DNA from: Bordetella flabilis | GTDB taxonomy: Bacteria > Pseudomonadota > Gammaproteobacteria > Burkholderiales > Burkholderiaceae_B | DNA length: 64,000 nt | Assembly: GCF_001676725.1 (NCBI RefSeq) | Contig: NZ_CP016172.1 | Coordinates: forward strand, 2,046,001 to 2,110,000 | Direction of reading: 5' to 3' | Made by a program: the position numbers and the translations under genes | Part shown: in pieces, positions 35,401-42,407 of the stretch | How positions within the stretch are numbered: position 1 is the stretch's first letter | Layout of the letters: each line of letters starts with the position of its first letter | Notes under the pieces: generated by a model | What the model was told of the DNA's origin: nothing | The model's database searches: none | The model's input: the letters and a program-made list of their open reading frames with translations, nothing else

Positions 35401-38400
35401 GGACCGAGACCCTGGGTACCGACCATCCCGTGCTGGACTTGCCGACCGATCGCCCACGGCCGCCCGTGCGGTCCTTTGCCGGCGATGCGCTGACCTTCGA
35501 CATGGACGACGCGCTGCTGGCCCGGGTGCGGCGCTTCAACGCGCGCCACGGCAGCACGCTGTTCATGACGGTCGTTGCCGCCACCCTGGCCTGGCTGCAC
35601 CGCTACAGCGGCCAGAGCGACCTGCGTGTGGGCTATCCCATCGCGAACCGTACGCACCTGGCCTTCGAAGGCATGGTCGGCGGCTTCCTGAACACGCAGG
35701 TACTGCGCTGCCGCGTCGAGGGCGCCATGACGGCGCGCGGACTGCTGCACGCGGTGCGCGCGGCGTCCCTCGGCGCGCAATCGCATCAGGACGTTCCCTA
35801 CCATCGCATCGTCGATGCAGTACAACCGCGGCGCAGCGCGGCCTGGTCGCCCTTGTTCCAGGTGATGTGCAACGTGCAGCGGTGGAAATTCCAGCAGACG
35901 CGCGAAGTGGCGCCTGGCCTGACGGCCGCGTTCCTGCCCAACGATTCCAAAACCGCCAAGTTCGACCTGCTGTTGGATGTCACGGACATCGACGACCGCT
36001 TGAGTTGCGTCCTGACCTATAGCACCGACCTCTTCGAACGCGACACCATCGCGCGCATGGCGCGGCACTGGCGGGCCATCCTCGAAGGCATGGTCGACGA
36101 GCCCGATGCCCGGATCGGCGAATTGCCGCTGCTGGCCGCGGCCGAACGGCACGCCGCGATCCTGCGCTGGAATCCGCCGCATGAAGCCCGACCTCCGTGC
36201 GGCGCGGCCGCGACGCTGCATGAACGCATCCAGGCACAGGCCCGGCGCGCCCCGGACGCCGTGGCGGTGGTGGATGGCGACCGGGTCCTGACCTACGCGC
36301 AGCTCAATGCGCTGGCCAACCAGCTCGCGCACCACCTGCGGGATGCGGGCGTGGCGCCCGAGGCACTGGTGGGCCTGGCCCTGGAACGGTCGCTGGACGT
36401 GGTGGTCGGCATGCTCGCCATCCTGAAGGCGGGGGCCGCGTACCTGCCGCTGGACCCGGGCTATCCGGCCGCGCATCTGGCCCGCCTGATGGACGACGCC
36501 CGGCCGGTGCTGGTGCTGACGCACTCCGGCCTGTTGTCCGCGCTGCCCCTGGGAAATATACCGGTCTGGTGCTTCGACCGCGATGTAGCCGCCTTGCACG
36601 GCCGCTCGGAAGACGACCTGGATATCGCCGTGCCGGCGCAGGCGCTGGCCTATTGCATCTACACGTCCGGGTCCACCGGCGCCCCCAAGGGGACACTGGT
36701 CACGCACGCGAACGTGACGCGCCTCTTCGATGCCACGGGGCCGGTGTTCCGCTTCGACGAAAGCGATACGTGGACGCTGTTCCACAGCTATGCCTTCGAT
36801 TTCTCCGTGTGGGAGATCTTCGGGGCCTTGCTGCATGGCGGGCGGCTGGTCGTCCTGCCGCGCGCCGTCAGCCGCGCGCCGTCGGATCTCGTACGGCAGC
36901 TTGTGGAGCAGGGCGTCACGGTGCTCAACCAGACCCCGTCGGCTTTCCGGCAACTGCTGGCCGAACCGGGCCTGTGGGCACGCCGCGCGGAATTGCGCCT
37001 GCGCCACGTCATCTTCGGCGGAGAGGCGCTGGACGCGACGGTACTGCGCAGCTGGTTCGATCGCTTCGATGCGGACGCCCCGCGCCTGACGAATATGTAC
37101 GGCATCACGGAAACCACGGTGCACGTGACGCATCACAGGCTGGGGCCGGACGATACAGCGCATGCGCGCGCGCCCATCGGCGCGGCCATCGCCGACCTGC
37201 GCTGGTATGTGCTGGACGATGCGATGTCGCCCGTGCCGCCTGGGGTGATCGGCCAGCTCTACGTCGGCGGGCCCGGACTGGCGCGCGGTTATCTGGGGCG
37301 CCCCGGCCTGACCGCCCAGCGCTTCGTGCCCGACCCCTATGCGAGCGAACCGGGCGCGCGCCTGTACCGCACCGGTGACCTGGCCCGCGCGCGGCCCGAT
37401 GGCCGCGTCGAATACCTGGGCCGCGCTGATGCCCAGGTCAAGGTGCGGGGCTTCCGCATCGAGCCCGGAGAGATCGAGGCCAGGCTGCGCGAGCTTCCAG
37501 GCGTACGCGACGCCGCCGTCATCGTGCGCGAGGACGATGGCGTATCCCGGCTGGTCGCCTACCTGGTCGCCGCGGCGCACAGCGCCGACGACCCTGCCCA
37601 CGCCGAGGCGCTGGCGACGGACATCCGGCGCGACCTCGCGCAATGCCTGCCCGACCACATGCTGCCGCACGCTTGCGTGGTGCTGCCCGCGCTGCCGCTG
37701 ACGCAGAACGGCAAGCTCGATCGCCAGGCGTTGCCGGCGCCGGCGCGCCACGGCGCGCGCAGCGGCCATGGGCCACGCAATGCGGCGGAGGGCCTGCTCG
37801 CAGGGCTCTGGGCCAAGGTCCTCGAGCGCGTCGATGTCGGCGTCGAGGACAATTTCTTCGAGTTGGGCGGCGATTCGATCTCGGCCGTGCGCATGGTATC
37901 GCTGGCGCGCGAACATGGCCTTCGGATGACGCCGCAGGACGTCTTCCAGTATCAGACCATCGCATCCCTGGCCCGGCATGTGGGGGGGCAGGGCGCGCCG
38001 GCGGCCGAGGGCGGCGGCCGTGCCGATACGGGCCGTGCCGCCGGGTTGCCGCCCGCGACCTCCCATGGCGGCGGCCGCGCGTCGGCGTATCCCCTGACGC
38101 CGATGCAGGAGGGCATCCTGTATCACAGCCGTTTGCAGCAGTCCCGGGGCACTTATATCGTGCAGTGCGATTGCGACATCGCTGCGGAGCTGGACGTGGA
38201 GGCGTTTCGCGCGGCGTGGACGCATGCGCTGCGCACGCACGACATCCTGCGCACCGCGTTTCTGGACGAAGGCGGCGGCCGGCCCTTGCAGCAGCCGCTG
38301 GACGAGGTCGCGCTGCCGTTCACCGAGCTGTGTTGGGACCATCTGGATCCGGCCGAACGCGATGCCCGCCTGCGCGAGCTGCTGCGCGAGGATTTCACGC

Positions 38401-41400
38401 AGGACTTCGATCTGCGGACGCCGCCGCTGATGCGCATCGTCCTGGTGCGGCTGGCCGCTGACAAGTACCACCTGGTCTGGACGCATCATCACCTGTTGAT
38501 GGATGCGTGGAGCGTCGACGCCTTGCTGGCCGAAGTGTTGTCCTCCTACCATCGCATCGTGTCGGGCGATGCGCCGGAAGCGCGCCCCGCGACCCCTTTC
38601 CGGGCCTATGTGGAATGGGTGCTGGGCCAGGACCGGGGCGCGGCAGCCGCTTACTGGCGCGACGCGCTGCGGGGCTTGCGCGAGCCCATGTTGCTGAGCC
38701 GCGTGGCGCGTCCATTGGGCGCGGACGACGCATCTTCGCTGGGCCGCCTCGACCGTCGTCTCTCCACCGAAGCCACGAAGCGCCTGGCGGCCTACGCCCA
38801 GGCAAGGCATGTAACGTTGAATACGGTGGTGCAGGGCGCGGCACTGCTCGCGCTGGCCAGCCTCGCCCGGCATGGGCAACCCGTCCTGGGCGTCACGGTG
38901 GCCGGACGGCATGCGCCCGTGCCCGGCATCCTCGATATGAAGGGCCTGTTCATCAACACGGTGCCGTTGTCCATGCCCATCGATCCGCACCAGCCGGCGG
39001 ACGCGTGGCTGCGCGATGTGCAGCAGCGCAACCTGGGCCTGCGCGAGCACGCCTTCCTGTCGCTCGTGGACATCCATGGCTGCTGCGATGTGCCGCGCGA
39101 AATGCCGCTATTCGATGTGATCTTCGTATTCGAGAACCATCCGGTGGGCGACGCGCTGCGCCGGGACATGGCGCGCCTGGGCGTGCAAGGGGTCGATTCC
39201 CGGCACCGCAACGGCTATCCCTGCACCGTCATCGTCTGGCCGGAGGACGAACTGCGCTTCCTGATCCTGCACGAGAACCGGATCATCGACCCGGCGCAGG
39301 CCGCGGCGTTCTTCGAGCGCATCGTGGCGGTCCTGGAGCAGTGGGTCGCCGACCCCGGCGCGACCTTGGGAGCGGCTGATTTCGCGGGCGGGCGGGCGCT
39401 CGCGACCCCGCCGGCCCTGCCGGCGCACGCAGAGACCGGACTGCATCGCGCCATCGAGCATTGGGCCGCCCGTACACCGGATGCCATCGCGGTCGTGCAC
39501 GAGGACCAGCGGCTGACGTATGCCGAGCTCAATGCGCGCGCCAATCATCTGGCTTATCGGCTGATGGACATGGGCGTGGGCCCGGACCGCCTGGTCGGCC
39601 TTGCGCTGGCGCGTTCGACGGAACTGATCGTGGCCATGCTGGCCACGCTGAAGGCCGGTGGCGCCTATCTGCCCCTGGACCCGGACTATCCCGCCCAGCG
39701 GCTGGCCTACCTGCTGGACGACGCCGCGCCTGCCGCCGTCATCGCCCACACCCGCCATGCCGCCGGCCTGGCCGATATGGCGCCGTCCATCCCGGTCCTT
39801 CACATCGATGGCGCTGACGCCGGCGCCATCGAAGCGCGCAACCCGGAGCGCGCGGTACATGCCGACCAGCTGGCCTATTGCATCTACACCTCGGGCTCGA
39901 CCGGGCGGCCGAAGGGTGCCCTGCTGACGCATCGCAACGCGGTACGTCTGTTCGACACCGTCCGCGAGCATTTCGACTTCGGGGCGGGCGATGTCTGGAC
40001 CCTGTTCCACAGCTACGCGTTCGACTTCTCCGTGTGGGAGATCTTTGGCGCCTTGCGCCATGGCGGCCGGCTGGCGATTGTCCCGAATCCGGACAGCCGT
40101 TCGCCGCAGGCTTTCCTGCGCCTGCTGCAGCGCGAGCGCGTGACCGTACTGAACCAGACGCCATCCGCGTTCCGGCAGTTGCTGGATGCTCCGGGCGCTG
40201 GCCCGGCTTTGCGCGAGGTGCCCTTGCGCTACGTCATCTTCGGCGGCGAAGCGCTGGACCCCCGCATGCTGGCGCCCTGGCTTGCCGACCCGGTCGCGGA
40301 TGCTCCGCGCGCGGCCCAGGCGACACGCGACGCAAACGACCCGCTTGCCGGCGGCGCCGGCCAGGCCCGGCGTGGTCCGCGCATGGTCAATATGTACGGC
40401 ATCACGGAAACCACCGTGCATGTGACACATCACGTCCTGCATGCCGCCGACGCGGCCGGGACCCGCAGCCCCATCGGCACGGCGCTGCCCGACCTCGGCG
40501 CACGCGTTCTCGACGCCCGCATGAATCCCGTCCCGCCGGGCTTCGAAGGTGAACTCTATGTGACCGGTCCCGGCCTGGCCCGCGGTTATCTCGGCCGTCC
40601 CGGATTGACCGCGGAACGCTTCGTCCCGGATCCGGAGGGCAGGGATGGCGCGCGCCTGTATCGCACCGGCGATCTGGTGCGGCAGACCGCCGATGGCGGC
40701 TTGGAGTACCTCGGGCGTATCGATGCCCAGGTCAAGCTGCGCGGCTTCCGGATCGAACTCGGCGAAGTGGAGGCCGCCCTGCAGGGCGTGGCCGATATTC
40801 GCGAGGCCGCGGTCGTCGTGCAGGGGGAGGGCGCGGCGCAACGACTCGTTGCCTATGTCGTGCGGCGGACCGCGACAACCGCCGGCCGGCCGGGGAGGGC
40901 AGCGGATCCGGCCGGTTCACCGGCGGCCGGCCTTGCCGACACGCTGCGAACCGCTCTGCGGCAAGGCCTGCCCGCGTACATGATCCCCGCGGTCTTCATC
41001 GAGCTGGACCGCCTGCCCTTGACCCAGAACGGCAAGATCGACCGCCGCGCCTTGCCGGCGGTCGCCGCGGCCGCGATCGAGGACAGCCAGGACGTCCAGG
41101 CCGCCGACGAGATCGAGGAAATGCTGGCCGGCATCTGGTGCCAGGTGCTGGAGCGCGGCCAGGTCGGCGTGACGCGCCATTTCCTGGACGCGGGCGGCCA
41201 TTCGCTGGCGGCCGTGCGCGTAGCGGCGTACATCCGCGAACGCCTCGGCGTGGATGTGCCCATGACGCTGGTGTTCGATCTGCCCACCGTCCGCCAACAG
41301 GCGGAGTGGGTTCGCCAGGCGCGGCGTGCCGGCGCGGGCGCGGAAGCGAATGCCGACGTCGACCAGATGCTGGCCCTGCTGGCGGATATGAAGGGGCCGG

Positions 41401-41405
41401 AGTGA
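29466..41405 (+). CDS. NRPS, loading part: FAAL-ACP-C-A-T-C-A-T-C-A-T
   Basis: 3979 aa. Domains (approximate residues): fatty acyl-AMP ligase 1-575 (YTSGSTSRPKG near 174, VSWLPLYHDMGLIGG); ACP, Ser628 in GGSSL; C 709-1140 (HHIVADG); A 1166-1676; T Ser1726; C 1786-2222, with HHIIAEG in place of HHxxxDG; A 2250-2754; T Ser2804; C 2876-3299 (HHLLMDA); A 3322-3860; T Ser3913. It lacks a thioesterase and should pass a lipotripeptide to the protein encoded upstream. Manual pocket codes: first A DVWHFGRINK (serine-like but altered), second and third DFWNIGMVHK (threonine). The start is ATG 29466 after an AGGTAG site, 4 bp past the NRPS1 stop codon. Confidence 0.95.
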   Translation: MADIALSSDNVATILAERALRHPDKPALKFLGDGESVTAQLSYAELDEQVRSLALRLADAAAPGDRALLLYPSGPAYAVAFIACLRAGVIAVPAYPPESASPQHAGRLAAILRDAQPTLVLTEARLLPLLAPLAAAAGQPGPSLMATDTFPAEADVRDSARSPGGDAVAFLQYTSGSTSRPKGVRVTHRNLVANEAAIQRAFGIGQDDTIVSWLPLYHDMGLIGGLLQPLFSGVTVVLMSPAHFLERPVRWLQAMARYGGTVSGGPDFAFRLCAARIGAEQAASLDLSRWRLAFLGSEPIRAHTLEAFEKAFAPAGFQRRAFYPCYGLAEATLFATGGRPGGGFHAVTVDRERLAGGELVGTAEGLALVGVGTAQDGHATRIVDPATGAGLTDGRVGEIWLAGPSVAAGYWGDDRASADTFVAVDGRAWLRTGDLGAMHQGALFVTGRLKDMIIVRGQNLYPPDIEAIVEMQVDVVRKGRVVAFGVETEAGEGIGIAAEISPGVRKLVAPEQLRDAIAEAVVLTHRESPAVVALLNPGALPRTTSGKLQRLACRAQWMDGTLDSYAVYRDGATEALSPAARAGSDLGDAAGTEDREALARDIAHVWAAVLRRKSLRPTDRFTALGGSSLAAAQAAAMLQDRFGIEVPLHWFFEAPTPREFAVRMEEAMAASLPADRDARAERPRAQDAGALPRACPDPAAALPLAWSYPASPAQQRMFFFWRMEPDSGAYHIAGSLRLHGPLDAARVERVLAALARRHESLRSRFAEAGDTLACHVDAPAATVLECDDLRAHPAAQRQAIVEDILRIVARRPFDLIRGPLWRARLLRLGEEEHLLAVAVHHIVADGQSMNILIRDFGALYARAARDTTPLLPRPPARYADYAEATRARLADGTMAAQLAWWTGHLGPDVPVLALPLDRPRPAVQTYTGALHRFTIDAALARRIRQFAAAHDVSVFMVLLSGFDVLLHRYTGQREVRVGVPFANRTASAWRDVVGLFVNTVVIPSRWDASRDYAAFLQEVRHAVVQGQAHADLPFERLVEALNPDRSLAHHPLFQAMYNHLEHPADENALPGLRVAARSEDAGITKFDLGLNTEAHADGGLSGSWVYAADLFEPATIARMAAHYLALLDALTGRPHIPLGQVEFLGDDERRQLLAWSHGPAQEESIPPVHAQIARQASRTPDAVALVQGDAMLTYSAMMARARALSAQLARHGAGPETRIGVLARRSLDLPVLLLAILQSGAAYVPLDPDHPAARLADVARRADLQFVVRSCAADVTLVSETSVLDLDALLTEDAASMRAAPAAPDATVATTAPDALAYILFTSGTTGRPKGVGITHGALARRLAWMQREYSLSADETLLQKTPMGFDVSVWEIFWPLTQGARLAIADPEDHRDPARLAALVHRHGVSTLHFVPSMLERFLEQADDAQCASLTRLFSGGEALARPLCDRVLARWPNIRFDNRYGPTEALINATAWRCVSDAGHTVPIGRPLPDTAIHILDDALNAVPVGVAGHLHIGGATLARGYLDDPGLTADRFIPDPHGKGRRLYRSGDLARWRADGALEYLGRADDQVKIRGHRIEVGEVQAQLRELDLVRDAAVIAHAGPDGLLRLVAYVVPAETAAHDRAATGTAASACAAVPAVTAIREAMARRVPSHMVPALVMVLEALPLTPTGKLDRAALPAPVWESLDYVAPGTGIERAVADIWREVLGVTRIGLADDFFALGGHSLLATQVVARLRRRFGIDLPLRTLFEGPVLATFATAVQKEIDAGAVPTRPEPVRSPRGDRLPLSYSQERMWFLWNMEPDGAAYNVGGAVRLSGPLDVHAMRTAFHALLMRHEALRTTFPAVDGAPTQRIHPRPDAALAVVDLGDMAPAEQARHVAAFAHDEAHRPFDLADGPLLRATLLRLAPDRHMLVITLHHIIAEGWAMEVFADEYAHLYRDVVGGRTPSLPPPDLQYADFAVWQRAWLDGGEADRQLAYWTETLGTDHPVLDLPTDRPRPPVRSFAGDALTFDMDDALLARVRRFNARHGSTLFMTVVAATLAWLHRYSGQSDLRVGYPIANRTHLAFEGMVGGFLNTQVLRCRVEGAMTARGLLHAVRAASLGAQSHQDVPYHRIVDAVQPRRSAAWSPLFQVMCNVQRWKFQQTREVAPGLTAAFLPNDSKTAKFDLLLDVTDIDDRLSCVLTYSTDLFERDTIARMARHWRAILEGMVDEPDARIGELPLLAAAERHAAILRWNPPHEARPPCGAAATLHERIQAQARRAPDAVAVVDGDRVLTYAQLNALANQLAHHLRDAGVAPEALVGLALERSLDVVVGMLAILKAGAAYLPLDPGYPAAHLARLMDDARPVLVLTHSGLLSALPLGNIPVWCFDRDVAALHGRSEDDLDIAVPAQALAYCIYTSGSTGAPKGTLVTHANVTRLFDATGPVFRFDESDTWTLFHSYAFDFSVWEIFGALLHGGRLVVLPRAVSRAPSDLVRQLVEQGVTVLNQTPSAFRQLLAEPGLWARRAELRLRHVIFGGEALDATVLRSWFDRFDADAPRLTNMYGITETTVHVTHHRLGPDDTAHARAPIGAAIADLRWYVLDDAMSPVPPGVIGQLYVGGPGLARGYLGRPGLTAQRFVPDPYASEPGARLYRTGDLARARPDGRVEYLGRADAQVKVRGFRIEPGEIEARLRELPGVRDAAVIVREDDGVSRLVAYLVAAAHSADDPAHAEALATDIRRDLAQCLPDHMLPHACVVLPALPLTQNGKLDRQALPAPARHGARSGHGPRNAAEGLLAGLWAKVLERVDVGVEDNFFELGGDSISAVRMVSLAREHGLRMTPQDVFQYQTIASLARHVGGQGAPAAEGGGRADTGRAAGLPPATSHGGGRASAYPLTPMQEGILYHSRLQQSRGTYIVQCDCDIAAELDVEAFRAAWTHALRTHDILRTAFLDEGGGRPLQQPLDEVALPFTELCWDHLDPAERDARLRELLREDFTQDFDLRTPPLMRIVLVRLAADKYHLVWTHHHLLMDAWSVDALLAEVLSSYHRIVSGDAPEARPATPFRAYVEWVLGQDRGAAAAYWRDALRGLREPMLLSRVARPLGADDASSLGRLDRRLSTEATKRLAAYAQARHVTLNTVVQGAALLALASLARHGQPVLGVTVAGRHAPVPGILDMKGLFINTVPLSMPIDPHQPADAWLRDVQQRNLGLREHAFLSLVDIHGCCDVPREMPLFDVIFVFENHPVGDALRRDMARLGVQGVDSRHRNGYPCTVIVWPEDELRFLILHENRIIDPAQAAAFFERIVAVLEQWVADPGATLGAADFAGGRALATPPALPAHAETGLHRAIEHWAARTPDAIAVVHEDQRLTYAELNARANHLAYRLMDMGVGPDRLVGLALARSTELIVAMLATLKAGGAYLPLDPDYPAQRLAYLLDDAAPAAVIAHTRHAAGLADMAPSIPVLHIDGADAGAIEARNPERAVHADQLAYCIYTSGSTGRPKGALLTHRNAVRLFDTVREHFDFGAGDVWTLFHSYAFDFSVWEIFGALRHGGRLAIVPNPDSRSPQAFLRLLQRERVTVLNQTPSAFRQLLDAPGAGPALREVPLRYVIFGGEALDPRMLAPWLADPVADAPRAAQATRDANDPLAGGAGQARRGPRMVNMYGITETTVHVTHHVLHAADAAGTRSPIGTALPDLGARVLDARMNPVPPGFEGELYVTGPGLARGYLGRPGLTAERFVPDPEGRDGARLYRTGDLVRQTADGGLEYLGRIDAQVKLRGFRIELGEVEAALQGVADIREAAVVVQGEGAAQRLVAYVVRRTATTAGRPGRAADPAGSPAAGLADTLRTALRQGLPAYMIPAVFIELDRLPLTQNGKIDRRALPAVAAAAIEDSQDVQAADEIEEMLAGIWCQVLERGQVGVTRHFLDAGGHSLAAVRVAAYIRERLGVDVPMTLVFDLPTVRQQAEWVRQARRAGAGAEANADVDQMLALLADMKGPE

Positions 41406-41443
41406 GGACGGCGGCGGGCCGTGCGGCGAGGGCGCGCGCGGTC

Positions 41444-42235
41444 TTAGCCGCGCGTCTCGCGCAGGTAGCGCTGCGGCGCTTCGCCCAGGGCGCGCCGGAA
41501 CATCGCGCTGAAGGCGTTGACCGTGCCGTAGCCCATGTCCTGCGCGACGCTGCTCACCGACTGGCCCAGCGAGAGCTGGCACACGGCTTCGGACAGCCGC
41601 AATTGCTGCCGCCACTGCCCGAAGGTCAGTCCGGTTTCCTGCTTGAACAGCCGGCCCAGGGTGCGCACGCTGGTCCCGGCGCGTTCGCTGAGCAGCGTCA
41701 TGGAGTCGTGCGTCGCGGGCGCGCGCATCAGGGTTTCGCACACTTTGCGCAGCCGCTTATCCTGGGGCAGCGGCAGCTTGCCATGGACGATTTCCTCGGC
41801 CTCGCACAAGTGGCGCAACAGCAGCGGCACGATCATCGCCGCCTTGCTGTCGGCGTCGTACACCGGCGGGTCGTCCAGCATGGCGAGGATCAATTCGCGC
41901 AGCAGGGGATTCACGCGTATGTGGCGGCATTCCGGCCACAGCCACGGCGCGGCATCGGGCTCGATGCGCAGCCAGCGCATCGCCACGTGCCCGACCATGT
42001 GCAGCTCGTGGTCCACGCCCGGCGCGATCCAGAGCGCCTGGCGCGGCGCGATGGCCCACGCCCCCTGCGGCGTCAGCACACGCACCACGCCCTGTATGGC
42101 ATGCACAAGCTGGCCCTGTTCGTGGCTATGCCAAATCTCGCGGTGGCCGGGCTCGTAGTCATGCCGCGCCGCCATGACGGGCCGTTCGAGGCGACGGTAT
42201 CCCTTCGCGAAACGTTCTCGCCAAATGCTGTCCAT
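41444..42235 (-). CDS. AraC-family regulator, probable siderophore-responsive activator
   Basis: 263 aa. N-terminal cupin-type sensor domain (HSHEQGQLVHAIQG near 36-49, then WIAPGVDHELHMVG) and a C-terminal AraC DNA-binding domain from about residue 165 with both helix-turn-helix units (LSERAGTSVRTLGRLF and VAQDMGYGTVNAFSAMFRR). ATG 42235 is chosen because it directly precedes the sensor domain and has GAGAA upstream; a TTG-started frame extends to 42340 but would overlap the Fur box. It is divergent from the TonB receptor gene and convergent with NRPS2, the classic position for an AraC activator such as AlcR or PchR that responds to its own siderophore. The inducer is inferred, not shown. 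Confidence 0.88.
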   Translation of the reverse strand: MDSIWRERFAKGYRRLERPVMAARHDYEPGHREIWHSHEQGQLVHAIQGVVRVLTPQGAWAIAPRQALWIAPGVDHELHMVGHVAMRWLRIEPDAAPWLWPECRHIRVNPLLRELILAMLDDPPVYDADSKAAMIVPLLLRHLCEAEEIVHGKLPLPQDKRLRKVCETLMRAPATHDSMTLLSERAGTSVRTLGRLFKQETGLTFGQWRQQLRLSEAVCQLSLGQSVSSVAQDMGYGTVNAFSAMFRRALGEAPQRYLRETRG

Positions 42236-42329
42236 TTCTCGTCGCTTAATCGAGGTTTGGTTCGAAAGCGCCAAATCTTGGCGGGTGCCAACCACTATCT
42301 GGCGGCCTTGGTTACGACTTGTACGCTCA

Positions 42330-42348
42330 AATAATAACAATTCGCATT
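42330..42348 (+). promoter_or_regulatory. Putative Fur box in the araC/TonB-receptor divergent promoter
   Basis: AATAATAACAATTCGCATT matches 11 of 19 positions of GATAATGATAATCATTATC, in the only AT-rich patch of the 172-bp divergent region. Fur here could control both the AraC regulator and the uptake/export operon. By-eye match. Confidence 0.55.
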
Positions 42349-42407
42349 TTCACTACCAACGGCGTCGTGGTTTCGATCCGCGCGCCACACAAGGAGCCTG
42401 AAAGGCC

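Noticed and set aside
34359..39077. A 1572-codon open frame on the minus strand opposite NRPS2 (and similar long antisense frames elsewhere, e.g. 25301-29218).
   Set aside because: Mirror frames of a very GC-rich coding gene; His/Arg/Gln-rich translation, no domain motifs, and the plus strand carries unmistakable NRPS domains.
41433..41454. GC-rich hairpin between NRPS2 and the AraC gene as a terminator.
   Set aside because: A 7-bp CGCGCGG stem is present but without a U-tract; in such GC-rich DNA it can occur by chance.
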